Of a stretch of 64,000 bases of DNA, positions 1 through 9,295 are shown piece after piece. The DNA lies in NCBI RefSeq assembly GCF_014696345.1, contig NZ_JACJPY010000013.1, forward strand, positions 1 through 64,000. The letters are read 5' to 3'. Every line of letters begins with the position of its first letter. Positions within the stretch are counted from its first letter, which is position 1. Both the position numbers and the translations under genes were made by a program. The notes beneath the pieces are model-generated. The model searched no databases. It was not told the DNA's origin and saw only the letters and a list, made by a program, of their open reading frames with translations. This DNA is from Pseudanabaena cinerea FACHB-1277 (GTDB lineage Bacteria; Cyanobacteriota; Cyanobacteriia; Pseudanabaenales; Pseudanabaenaceae).

Positions 1-181
1 CAGGATTGACAGAAATTTCTGTTGTGCCTTGGTTGCTACTTTCGGTAATATGTCATTAATGCTATTCATTTGGTGCTTTGATTCATTACTTGCACCTTAT
101 CCGATGAATAGCTTTTTTGTTCCCCTTTTTTTATGTCCGAAGTATTGTTATTACAGGGCTGTTTGTGTAAGTCCTAGTCAG

Positions 182-217
182 CAAAAAAAAGAGCCGCGCA
201 TTGCGCGGCTCTTTTTG
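182..217. terminator. Bidirectional rho-independent terminator
   Basis: Perfect inverted repeat AAAAAGAGCCGCGCA/TGCGCGGCTCTTTTT with flanking A and T runs. Confidence 0.9.
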
Positions 218-232
218 TAATCAAGCGATGCA

Positions 233-964
233 CTAGGCAACGTTGTTGTCTTTTTTGCGAGCTTTCAGCCGCCTAGCTAAAAATAAACCGCCCAAGATCA
301 CCAATCCACCCGATGCTTCAAACTCAAATGGTACCTGTGTTACATCAACGTCAAAAGAACCGAAACTTGGTACAGCAGCAGTGAAACCGTCGCCGCCAGC
401 ATCGACAGTGTATTTGTAGCCTCCAGCTCCCAGAGATGCGAGACCACCTGTTGGGGCAGTATTCGCGGCATTAGATATCCAATTGAATGTAGTACCTGAA
501 TCAAACGCAGCTACAGATAGCCAGTAAGTAGTGTTACGCTCAAAGAAGAATGTACTGCTAGGCGTAAAGGTGATCGTCCGTGGAGTGTTGACAGTAGATG
601 TAGGTGAACTAAAGGTTGTAAATAGATCATCGCCAAAAAAGCTATTTCCGTTGGCATTGTCTGTGATTGACAGCAACACCTTATCAGCGCTAGGTGCGGT
701 AGAGTTTGTTCTGAAATTTGAGACCCTCAATCTAATATTGTTGAGTTGGAACTTGTCGTTAGCGGTAGGTAAGTTTGGCGTTGTAAACTGAACAGTTAAA
801 GTTCTATCTGTATCGATAAGGCTAGCAGTACCATTTGTACCATCAAGATTGCCGATGAGAGATATTGCATTAGCAGAATCAGTTAGGACGCTGATTGAGA
901 CAGCAGAGGTACAGAGAGCAGCAATGCATACTTTTGCTGGGATGCTATTTAAGGCTGTTAGCAT
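233..964 (-). CDS. Secreted protein with cyanobacterial PEP/PFE-CTERM sorting signal
   Basis: N-terminal signal-like segment; C-terminus VPFEFEASGGLVILGGLFLARRLKARKK = PFE motif + TM helix + basic tail. Confidence 0.8.
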   Translation of the reverse strand: MLTALNSIPAKVCIAALCTSAVSISVLTDSANAISLIGNLDGTNGTASLIDTDRTLTVQFTTPNLPTANDKFQLNNIRLRVSNFRTNSTAPSADKVLLSITDNANGNSFFGDDLFTTFSSPTSTVNTPRTITFTPSSTFFFERNTTYWLSVAAFDSGTTFNWISNAANTAPTGGLASLGAGGYKYTVDAGGDGFTAAVPSFGSFDVDVTQVPFEFEASGGLVILGGLFLARRLKARKKDNNVA

Positions 965-1266
965 AATTTTAATTGGAATGTTTAGATGGGCTTAGTTTAG
1001 TCGATGTTAGAGAACTGTTGCCTGAGTTTTGAAATTTAGAAGTATTTGAAAGCTTTGTTACAAAGCTTGGACGCACTAACTTACTAACTTTGCCTATGAG
1101 GCTACCACAAGACCATCGAAATATCAATGGTCTGTAGATAATATGATAATTTTTGGAAAGTAATGACTGTTTTGGTATACAGAATTACGATCTGAACTAG
1201 CGAAAGTCAGAATGCTTACGCCGCAAGGGGCTATAAAGTCGAGGTCGCACCTAATGAAGTTGTATT

Positions 1267-1653
1267 TCACCCTTGAATTGACGCTTTTTCAGGGAGTCCT
1301 AAATAACTCTTGCCCCATAGGTGCATCGCGTCTAGGACTGGTTGCAACGTCTTTCCTAGATGCGTAAGCGAATATTCCACCTTGGGCGGAACCTGTGTAT
1401 AGACCTCGCGATGGATTAATCCATCCTGTTCCATTTCTCGCAGTTGTTGGGTCAGCATCTTTTGGGTAATGCCATGCAGATTGCGGTGTAGCTCACCAAA
1501 GCGCTTAGTACCACCAAATAACTGATGGAGAATTAGCACTTTCCATCTACCCCCGATCGCCTCAAGGGTGGCTTCAACAGGACAGCTAGATTGATGAGTG
1601 TTGCGATCTAGCTTTAGGTCGCAAAGGCTAGCATTAACAAAGCTTTCTACCAT
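1267..1653 (-). CDS. HxlR-family winged-helix transcriptional regulator
   Basis: CPVEATLEAIGGRWKVLILHQLFGGTKRFGELHRNLHGITQKMLTQQLREMEQDGLIHREVY is a classic HxlR signature. Confidence 0.93.
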   Translation of the reverse strand: MVESFVNASLCDLKLDRNTHQSSCPVEATLEAIGGRWKVLILHQLFGGTKRFGELHRNLHGITQKMLTQQLREMEQDGLIHREVYTQVPPKVEYSLTHLGKTLQPVLDAMHLWGKSYLGLPEKASIQG

Positions 1654-1664
1654 AGTATCTTTTT

Positions 1665-1693
1665 AGTATGTACCTTACAAAAAAGTGCATACT
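1665..1693. promoter_or_regulatory. Candidate HxlR operator in divergent intergenic region
   Basis: Inverted repeat AGTATGTAC-N11-GTGCATACT directly upstream of the HxlR gene. Confidence 0.45.
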
Positions 1694-1750
1694 TTACTCA
1701 ATGAATGTGTACAACTATACTATGCTCCATAACTATGCTGCATAACGCAT

Positions 1751-2035
1751 TTGGACAAGCCCATGAGTGAATCAACCAATAATCCTGCCCCTAATTCTCC
1801 CAACAATGCCAAAATTGTTGACAAAAAGCCCATAGTTCTGGAACTAGAACCCAAAACCTATTACTGGTGTACCTGTGGCGAGTCTACTAATCAGCCCTAC
1901 TGCAATGGCGCACATAAGGGGACAGGGTTTGTGCCTCTATCATTTGCAGTCACCGAAACCAAAAAAGTGGCGCTCTGTCTCTGCAAACAGACAGGCAATG
2001 CTCCATTTTGTGACGGCGCACATACTAAACTGTAA
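1751..2035 (+). CDS. CDGSH iron-sulfur domain protein
   Basis: Two CxC-x-CxGAH motifs (CTCGESTNQPYCNGAHKG; CLCKQTGNAPFCDGAH). Confidence 0.92.
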   Translation: MDKPMSESTNNPAPNSPNNAKIVDKKPIVLELEPKTYYWCTCGESTNQPYCNGAHKGTGFVPLSFAVTETKKVALCLCKQTGNAPFCDGAHTKL

Positions 2036-2060
2036 AAAGCTGTAAAACGGAGTCAAATTT

Positions 2061-2759
2061 ATGCTGACAATTCGGAAGTCGGAAGAAAGAGGTCATGCCA
2101 ATCACGGCTGGCTCGATAGTTATCATACTTTTTCCTTTGCTAGTTACCATGACCCGCAGCATATGTCTTTTCGGGCTTTGCGGGTGATCAATCAAGATCA
2201 GATCGCAGGAGGCAAGGGCTTCGGCACACACCCTCACCGCGACATGGAAATTATTACCTATATGCTTGATGGAGCGCTAGAACATTGCGATAGTATGGGT
2301 AATGGCTCGATCATTAAAGTGGGCGATGTGCAGAGAATGAGTGCAGGTACTGGGATTACCCATAGTGAATTTAATCCTTTGGCAACAGAAACCGCGCATT
2401 TATTGCAAATTTGGATTCTTCCTAATCAGCAGAATGTCACACCTAGCTATGAGCAGATTTTCTATAGCAGGGAAGAAAAGCTCAATCAATTACGATTGAT
2501 CGCTTCTCCCGATGGGCGCGATCGCTCTGTCAAAATCCATCAAGATGCCCTTATCTATGCTTCCATTTTGGAAGATGCTCGGAGTGTTGTCTATGTGCCA
2601 CAGCCCGATCGCTATACTTGGATACAGGTGGCTAAAGGTGAAATGAGTATTGGCTCTCTGAGGTTGCAGGCAGGAGATGCGGTTTCTAGCGATCGCGCTG
2701 ATAGTTTGGAGATTATCGCTCAGGGCAATGCCGAATTTCTTTTGTTTGACTTGGCATAG
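2061..2759 (+). CDS. Pirin family protein
   Basis: RKSEERGHANHGWLDSYHTFSFASYHD ... FGTHPHRDMEIITYMLDGALEHCDSMGN ... GTGITHSEFN. Confidence 0.95.
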   Translation: MLTIRKSEERGHANHGWLDSYHTFSFASYHDPQHMSFRALRVINQDQIAGGKGFGTHPHRDMEIITYMLDGALEHCDSMGNGSIIKVGDVQRMSAGTGITHSEFNPLATETAHLLQIWILPNQQNVTPSYEQIFYSREEKLNQLRLIASPDGRDRSVKIHQDALIYASILEDARSVVYVPQPDRYTWIQVAKGEMSIGSLRLQAGDAVSSDRADSLEIIAQGNAEFLLFDLA

Positions 2760-2772
2760 TCGGAACTCATGG

Positions 2773-4479
2773 CTAATTACTGCGGTTTGCGCTTAAATCC
2801 AGAAGGTCGTGGTTTTGAATCTCGCTAAATGACATGGCGCGATGTTTGATTAGGGTTGCGAGAGGTAAGGCAATTTGCAAATGCTGCCAAGGTAGAATTT
2901 GATCAACTGCCCAATCTTGATGGACATACCATTCTAAGGGTGGTAATTCGCCGCGCAATTCTTTAAAGGCTCTTTTGTAAGAACCATCACTGGGAGATTC
3001 GCGATCGCCGTAGGTACAGGCTAGGCGCAGTAATTTGGTGAGGCGGCGATCGCCCCGTGAGATGAGGGCTTGAATGAGGGAATCTTTGTAGCTTTCAGGG
3101 CGAAAATCGATACCCTTGGACTGTAGCTGCTTGCGGAAATATTGCAATTTTTTCTCGGCGGTTTTGCTCACCCCTTGCCATTGCCAAGGCGTATGGGATT
3201 TCGGCACAAAGGTGCTACAGCCAAAGGTGATTTTTAATTTGGGTGCAGCTTTTTTGAGGGAAATTAACATCTCAATGGTTTGCTCAATATCCCGATCATT
3301 TTCCATTGGTACGCCCGCCATGCCATATAGTTTCAGTGCTTTTAATCCGCCCGCTTGAGCATTGATCGCCGCCTGTGTGATTTCATCATTGTGCAGTTTC
3401 TTATTAATAATTTGCCGCAACCGTTCCGAACCACTCTCGATCGCTACGGTGACAGAACGGCTATCGCGTTGGGAGAGAATTCGTGCTAGTTTTTCGGTGA
3501 GGGTATTGGTACGCACTGAGGCAAGACTGAGGCGCACTTGATCGAATTGGGGTTGGGCAAGATAATCTAATAGACTATCAAATTCGGGATGTTGGGTAAT
3601 GGATGCACCTAATAGTCCAAGGCGATTGGTGACGGTTAATCCTTCAGCGATCGCAGGGATGAGACTGGACTCAATGCTGGCGCTGCGAAAGGGCAGGGTT
3701 AAATAACTGGCTAAGCAGAAGCGACACATTTCGGGACAACTGCGAACCACTTCCACCATAAAAATGCTTTCCCAAGCGGCGCGTTCTGTCACCACCGTTG
3801 AAGCTGATAATATATTCCCTTTGTAGGTCTGTTTCTGCACGATCGCAGGAATATCGCTATCAATGGGAGTGATTGCGGCGATCGCACCATCGGGAGCATC
3901 ATAGGTGACATGGTAAAGTTGCGGGACATAGATGCCTTGAATTTTAGCGAGATGGCGCAATTTTTCCATGCGACCAGCATCACGCACAGTCTGATATGCT
4001 TCCAGAAAGTTGCCAATTAGTTCTTCTCCATCCCCCAATAGCACCAGATCGAACCATTCGGCAAAGGGTTCAGGATTGGCAGTGAGAACTGGTCCGCCGC
4101 CAAATACTAAGGGATGATGATCTTGGCGATCGCGGCTATCAATGGGAATCTCAAACTGGTTTAGCGCCGCCAAAATATTCACATAATCTAGTTCCCACGA
4201 AAAGGAGAAGCCGAGAATTTCGATGTCCCTTGGCAGATTTTCGTGAGCATCGGTAAACCAACGACTGACATTAATATTTGCGCGTCTAGCCAAATTTGCC
4301 CAAACTACCTGATAGCCCAAACTGGTGATGCCCACTGTATAGCTATTGGGGAAGGCAAAGACCAAGGCGATCGCGTCATGGTTGGGAGTTGTTGGTTCAA
4401 ACAACAAATGCTCTGATTGAAAATATGCTTGATTCAAGGTTTTTGTTAATCGCCTAATGTAAATAACGCTTTGCGCCAT
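2773..4479 (-). CDS. B12-binding-domain radical SAM protein
   Basis: Radical SAM CxxxCxxC (CPEMCRFC) preceded by a B12-binding-like N-terminal region. Confidence 0.88.
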   Translation of the reverse strand: MAQSVIYIRRLTKTLNQAYFQSEHLLFEPTTPNHDAIALVFAFPNSYTVGITSLGYQVVWANLARRANINVSRWFTDAHENLPRDIEILGFSFSWELDYVNILAALNQFEIPIDSRDRQDHHPLVFGGGPVLTANPEPFAEWFDLVLLGDGEELIGNFLEAYQTVRDAGRMEKLRHLAKIQGIYVPQLYHVTYDAPDGAIAAITPIDSDIPAIVQKQTYKGNILSASTVVTERAAWESIFMVEVVRSCPEMCRFCLASYLTLPFRSASIESSLIPAIAEGLTVTNRLGLLGASITQHPEFDSLLDYLAQPQFDQVRLSLASVRTNTLTEKLARILSQRDSRSVTVAIESGSERLRQIINKKLHNDEITQAAINAQAGGLKALKLYGMAGVPMENDRDIEQTIEMLISLKKAAPKLKITFGCSTFVPKSHTPWQWQGVSKTAEKKLQYFRKQLQSKGIDFRPESYKDSLIQALISRGDRRLTKLLRLACTYGDRESPSDGSYKRAFKELRGELPPLEWYVHQDWAVDQILPWQHLQIALPLATLIKHRAMSFSEIQNHDLLDLSANRSN

Positions 4480-4505
4480 TTATATTATAAATATTATAAA
4501 TCCCA

Positions 4506-6167
4506 TTATAAATCCACGGTCAGGTGAAAACTTGTGCCGATCGCCGATGACATTTTCAGATTTGCCCTTAGCTGCTGTGCCAAAATCCTTACCAATCTCA
4601 GTCCAAGGGAATTAGTATCCTGCAAGTTAATTTGTGCGGGCATTCCGACCCCATCATCGCAAATGATCAAGTTTAGGCGGCGATCGCCATCGGATTTATA
4701 GAGTTTTACCGCGATTAAGCCCTGTTCTTGATGGGGAAAGGCGTGTTTAAAAGCATTGGTTAATAGCTCATTCACAATTAAGCCCATAGAAACTGCCATA
4801 TCAATATCCAAAACAACGGGGTTCAGTTCGGTTTTTAAATCCACATGATTAATATTGTCACTATTAGAACTGTAGAGATTATTGACTAAACGCTGAAGAT
4901 ATTCGCAGAAGTCAATTTTGCCAAAATCCTGTGATTGATGCAGTTGTTCGTGGATTAATGCCATTGTGTGAATGCGTCTTTGGCTATCGGAAATTGATTT
5001 TAGGGCTTCTGCATCCTTGACATATTTTGTTTGCATTGACAGCAAGCTATCAACCACACTTAAATTGTTTTTAACGCGATGGTGTACTTCGCGCAAAAGT
5101 ACTTCTTTTTCGGCTAAGGATGATTGCAATTTATTCTCAATTTCCTTTAATTTAGTAATATCAGAAGCAGCACCAATCACCTGTTTGACATAGCCATTTT
5201 GATCGTATAAAAATATATTTTCTTGACTATAAAACCAGCGCCATTTGCCTTGAATGTCGCGCATTCGATATTCAATTAAAAATAGACCATCGGCATTTTT
5301 ATCTAATGCTATTGCAGGATTGATATCTTGATTAATTTGAATTTTCCTAATCCGATTGTAATGCTGACTGATTTTATCGAGATCCTCTGGATGCAAAAGC
5401 GTTCCTAATAACTGCTCACCCATTACCTGAACTTCTAATTTGGTATAACCAAGGATATGGGTGATCGCTTGATTGCAATAAACATTGCGCCCCTCTTCGA
5501 TGTCGTAAATATAGAGAATGCTGGGGGTGGTGTCGGCAATGCGTTGAATGAATTGTTGGCTTTCTTTGAGTGCCTGTTCTGCCTGTTTGCGGGTGAGGGC
5601 GATCGCAATGTAAGTAACGATAGTTTGTGTAAGCTGCACCTCTTCTTCGGTGAACTGGCGCGGCTCATCGAAACAAGCCACGATGTCACCTAGATGCCTA
5701 AGTTCATAATCAAGGGGGAAAATCGCCCAAGCCCCAATTTTTTCTTGATGGAATAGTTCTTGCAATTGGCGATCGCTGGGTAAGGTGGCACTATGGGGGA
5801 AGGTTTTAGGCAAATCTGCTGATTGATTTGACTGATTAGGGCGATCGCTGTAGAAATCATCAAAAAATATCTCAATAGATTGACTGTAAGTATTACTCAC
5901 TCCCATTGATGCCTCATACTTTAGTCCCTGCGCTGATTCCACCATGACGATCGCTTTATTAATTCGTAGGGCGGCACATAGTCCATCAAGGGCAATCTGA
6001 TAAATTTCATTGAGGGTTTGCGCGGCATTTAACGCTGACACAAAGTCATACATCAGTTTTAAGCGGGTTAGTTGTAGATTTAAGCGATCCTCCGTCAATT
6101 GATGTTCGGCGATCGTCTGCACTAACTCCAAATTCATCTCCTTAAGTCTGGGGCTATATTTCGCCAT
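4506..6167 (-). CDS. GAF-PAS sensor histidine kinase (HisKA_2 type)
   Basis: REVHHRVKNNLSVVDSLLSMQ phospho-acceptor box and ATPase ICDDGVGMP; ORF extends to 6218 but MAKYSPRLKEM at 6167 is the likelier start, overlapping the end of tldD. Confidence 0.88.
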   Translation of the reverse strand: MAKYSPRLKEMNLELVQTIAEHQLTEDRLNLQLTRLKLMYDFVSALNAAQTLNEIYQIALDGLCAALRINKAIVMVESAQGLKYEASMGVSNTYSQSIEIFFDDFYSDRPNQSNQSADLPKTFPHSATLPSDRQLQELFHQEKIGAWAIFPLDYELRHLGDIVACFDEPRQFTEEEVQLTQTIVTYIAIALTRKQAEQALKESQQFIQRIADTTPSILYIYDIEEGRNVYCNQAITHILGYTKLEVQVMGEQLLGTLLHPEDLDKISQHYNRIRKIQINQDINPAIALDKNADGLFLIEYRMRDIQGKWRWFYSQENIFLYDQNGYVKQVIGAASDITKLKEIENKLQSSLAEKEVLLREVHHRVKNNLSVVDSLLSMQTKYVKDAEALKSISDSQRRIHTMALIHEQLHQSQDFGKIDFCEYLQRLVNNLYSSNSDNINHVDLKTELNPVVLDIDMAVSMGLIVNELLTNAFKHAFPHQEQGLIAVKLYKSDGDRRLNLIICDDGVGMPAQINLQDTNSLGLRLVRILAQQLRANLKMSSAIGTSFHLTVDL

Positions 6168-7542
6168 CACAATCTCCTCCCACAATCGCGTTTTTAATTC
6201 GCAAGCTCGGCGCACCACAGCCCACCGCTAAGCCACTCTGTCCGCCCTTGCCACAGCCGCCCGACTCATCCCAAGCAAAATCATCGGCGATCGCCTCAAT
6301 ATCTGCCAAGGTTGCAAATACATTCCCTGAAATGGTCACATCCTTCACAGGTTCGGCAATCTTGCCATCACGGATCATCCATGCCTCACCCGCCGTAAAG
6401 GTAAACATCTCGCCATTGGTCATGCCGCTTTGCCAGTTTTTAGCATAGATACCCACATCGATATCATCAAAGAGGCTCGATACTGGGGTTTTACCTCTAC
6501 CAATCCAAGTATTCGTCATCCTGACTAGGGGCGGATAGTGATAGTCCAAACAACGGGCATTGCCTGTGACTGCCTCTCCCAATTTGCCTGCGGTTTCACG
6601 GGAATGCAATCTGCCCACCAATACGCCATCATGGATTAATTGCGTGGTGGAGGCGGGTACGCCCTCATCGTCATAGAGATAGCTGCCACGATGCCCTGCG
6701 GGAGCCGCGCCATCAAATATTTGCAAATCCTCTGAGCCGAACCGCCGCCCCAAACTCATGGTTTCCAGCATATCAGGGTTTTCATAGAGCATATCCGCTT
6801 CCGACAGATGCCCAAAAGCCTCATGGACAAACAATCCTGCCAATATCGGATCGATGACAATCGTATAACTGCCACCCTCAACGGTTGCCAAGTCCAATGC
6901 CCTCACCGCCCTCTGGGCTGCCCCCATCACTTGATTTTCTTGATTTAATAAATCAGCATAGCCACGACGGGAGCCGAAGGTTTCACGACCAGTTTGCACA
7001 TTGTCTCCCTGCCTAGCCGTGGCAGAAGAGCGCATTTCCCAATCCGACCATTCCTGCTCAATGAGCGTCCCTTCAGAATTGGCAAAGAGAATTTGCTGGG
7101 TGCAGTCGCCATAACGCACAGCAGTACTAATGATGCGATCGCCGACCGATCGCAAAATATCGGTGTAATGACTGCATAGAGCCTTTTTATCGCTCAAACT
7201 GACCTCTGGCTGTGGTGTCACCAATGAGATCTGTGCTTGCACTGGTGCAACTTCAGCAAGTATCGTTTGCTCATCACCCACCCATTTCGCCGCCGCGATC
7301 GCCTCAGCAATCCGCATTTCTAAACTCGCCAAATCGTTAAAACTGGCAAATCCCCAGCCGCCGCGATGACATACCCGCACCTGTCCTCCGATGGATATGC
7401 CTGTGCTAAGGGTTTCCACCTTGCCACTCCGCAAAAATATATCCGTGCCATGCGATCGCTCTAATCTGATCGCCAAAAAATCCACTTGAGACTTGTAGCG
7501 ATCGATTAAGCCAACCACCCGATCTTTCAACTGACGCACCAT
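6154..7542 (-). CDS. tldD: TldD/PmbA family metalloprotease
   Basis: VHEAFGHLSEADML metal-binding motif; full-length TldD architecture. Confidence 0.93.
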   Translation of the reverse strand: MVRQLKDRVVGLIDRYKSQVDFLAIRLERSHGTDIFLRSGKVETLSTGISIGGQVRVCHRGGWGFASFNDLASLEMRIAEAIAAAKWVGDEQTILAEVAPVQAQISLVTPQPEVSLSDKKALCSHYTDILRSVGDRIISTAVRYGDCTQQILFANSEGTLIEQEWSDWEMRSSATARQGDNVQTGRETFGSRRGYADLLNQENQVMGAAQRAVRALDLATVEGGSYTIVIDPILAGLFVHEAFGHLSEADMLYENPDMLETMSLGRRFGSEDLQIFDGAAPAGHRGSYLYDDEGVPASTTQLIHDGVLVGRLHSRETAGKLGEAVTGNARCLDYHYPPLVRMTNTWIGRGKTPVSSLFDDIDVGIYAKNWQSGMTNGEMFTFTAGEAWMIRDGKIAEPVKDVTISGNVFATLADIEAIADDFAWDESGGCGKGGQSGLAVGCGAPSLRIKNAIVGGDCDGEI

Positions 7543-7585
7543 AAACCAAGTCTCTGTAATGTATTTCCTGTCGAATTATATCAAA
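7337..7585. repeat. Direct repeat copy A (tldD 5' end plus upstream)
   Basis: Aligns to 15160-15408 with one mismatch seen by eye (7574 A vs 15397 G). Confidence 0.95.
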
Positions 7586-7601
7586 CTAGAACCCCTAGAG
7601 G

Positions 7602-7634
7602 ATTTCAGTATAGTGCGAAGCACTATGCTGAAAT
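7602..7634. repeat. Inverted repeat / hairpin
   Basis: ATTTCAGTATAGTGC-gaa-GCACTATGCTGAAAT, 15 bp stem with one non-Watson-Crick position. Confidence 0.7.
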
Positions 7635-7709
7635 TCATAATTTATGCTGTGTAGAGTGATCGCGAATCGCGAATGACTGTAATGGAATAAAACTATCGTG
7701 GAAAAATTT

Positions 7710-8210
7710 TCAGTCCGCATCTTTTGGACTTGTAGATTTAGCCACGATAACTTCTGCCGATCGCAGAACTTTGTCACCGTTCATATAACCAGTTTTGAGG
7801 ATTTTTACAAGCGATCGCTCTGGCAGATCATCACGATTTTCGGACTCAAGGATACGACATAGGTTTACATCGACAGCTTCTTTTTCAGGAATGACAATTG
7901 GATAAACATCTTGTTTTTGTAATGTCATCAAAAGTTTTCGTTGAATGGAGCCAATTGCACGAGGTAAACGTTGATGGCTTTCTGGGAGAGCTTCAAGGCT
8001 GTTTTCTAAAGATGTTGTCAAATTATCAAGAGTATCAATAACTTCTAGCAATTCCAGAAACAAAGCATCTTTTTCAGCTTCAGTATCATTACTATTATTA
8101 CGAATATTTTGTTTTAATTCTGCCTTTTCTTTTAGTAAACTACTCATACTTTGGAAAAGGCGATCGCGAAGTTCTGTCTTAATAACCAAGTTCATATTTT
8201 GATTACTCAT
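7710..8210 (-). CDS. GrpE-like nucleotide exchange factor
   Basis: Coiled-coil N-term (VIDTLDNL) and C-term GYMNGDKVLRSAEVIVAK typical of GrpE beta domain. Confidence 0.8.
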   Translation of the reverse strand: MSNQNMNLVIKTELRDRLFQSMSSLLKEKAELKQNIRNNSNDTEAEKDALFLELLEVIDTLDNLTTSLENSLEALPESHQRLPRAIGSIQRKLLMTLQKQDVYPIVIPEKEAVDVNLCRILESENRDDLPERSLVKILKTGYMNGDKVLRSAEVIVAKSTSPKDAD

Positions 8211-8213
8211 TAT

Positions 8214-8582
8214 CTATTCCTCAAAATCTAAAGTAAGTGAGTCTGCTAAGGTTTGCCCAAACTGAAGGTCAAGTTCAGAAACATCTTTAATAGTGCGAAT
8301 TGTATCGCCTAGTCCTTCAAATTCGGGCAAAATTTCTAGGGTGGGTAATTCTTCTTGTAAAGCTGATAAATCTGAGCGCTCAAAACGTTGCAGCGTTGGT
8401 AAGATCGGACATAAAAAATCGGCAACTAATCGCTCTTCTGGTTTCATCAGAGCTTTTTGAGCTTTAGCGATCGCATCAATGGGATAAGCTTTTTGCTTCA
8501 TGGCTGTTGCCATAGCTTTCGTGATTTCAGCTTTAGATGATGCTGATGTTAAACCTAAAATATCGTAAGGATTTCGTTCCAT
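8214..8582 (-). CDS. J-domain-like protein lacking HPD motif
   Basis: NPYDILGLTSASSKAEITKAMATAMKQKAYPIDAIAKAQKALMKPEERLVADFL resembles J helices I/II and the J-type 'A..AL..P..R' end; no HPD. ORF track starts at 8594. Confidence 0.6.
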   Translation of the reverse strand: MERNPYDILGLTSASSKAEITKAMATAMKQKAYPIDAIAKAQKALMKPEERLVADFLCPILPTLQRFERSDLSALQEELPTLEILPEFEGLGDTIRTIKDVSELDLQFGQTLADSLTLDFEE

Positions 8583-8603
8583 GATTACTTTCAACTATTG
8601 AGT

Positions 8604-8939
8604 CTATAAATATTCGATATGGTTAATCATTTCTTCAGGTGTCAGCAGTTCCCAAATTAAGACAATTCCCTGAATAATTTGTCCTATGGATTTTGTTTGC
8701 TGTGGGCAGTAGACAATTCCTAAATGATTGACTCCTTGACGATGAATTCTTAAAAAGTCAATGTCTTGAGTGAAAATCGCCCTTTCTTGAGAAACCGCAA
8801 ATTTAAGCTGTATGTCATCAGGAGCAGCAATGAGTTTCTGCTCTGGAGTCGTTGTTACATCAATTCCACGCATACGCAACCCATTAGCGATCGCGTTGCT
8901 TACATTTTCATCTAAATGAAGTTTGATTTCCCTAGCCAT
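8604..8939 (-). CDS. DUF5615-like PIN-fold toxin candidate
   Basis: LHLDENVSNAIANGLRMRGIDVTT ... AIFTQDIDFLRI ... GIVYCPQ. Confidence 0.85.
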   Translation of the reverse strand: MAREIKLHLDENVSNAIANGLRMRGIDVTTTPEQKLIAAPDDIQLKFAVSQERAIFTQDIDFLRIHRQGVNHLGIVYCPQQTKSIGQIIQGIVLIWELLTPEEMINHIEYL

Positions 8940-9243
8940 AATTGAGTTTTAGCTTTCGTTGAACTAGGGAAGGATGTTGTAACTGTATTTCTTTGGCAAA
9001 TGCTTCATCATTGGCAATATCTTGTCTAATTTCGGCAACGTGATCATAGTAGTAAGCTAAAGCAGCGTGAACATCGGCTAAGTTAATACTGGGATAGTGA
9101 TAAACGATTTCATCGGGAGACATCCCCATCCTTTCATAGCAGATGACAATATTTTGCACTGTAATCCGATGTCCAGCGATGCGCGGCTTACCGCTACAAG
9201 TTCCTGTGGTGATTTCGATGTGATTGGTGATTGTTGCTGTCAT
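8932..9243 (-). CDS. DUF433 antitoxin-like protein
   Basis: CSGKPRIAGHRITVQNIVICYERMGMSPDEIVYHYPSINLADVHAALAYYYDH; overlaps downstream DUF5615 gene. Confidence 0.9.
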   Translation of the reverse strand: MTATITNHIEITTGTCSGKPRIAGHRITVQNIVICYERMGMSPDEIVYHYPSINLADVHAALAYYYDHVAEIRQDIANDEAFAKEIQLQHPSLVQRKLKLNYG

Positions 9244-9295
9244 GACAATGCCTACTTAATAAACATAAATTTTACATTATCGAGCTTAGAGATTA

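Noticed and set aside
29-220. 63-aa ORF at the window start
   Set aside because: Overlaps the strong terminator at 182-217 and has low-complexity composition; likely spurious
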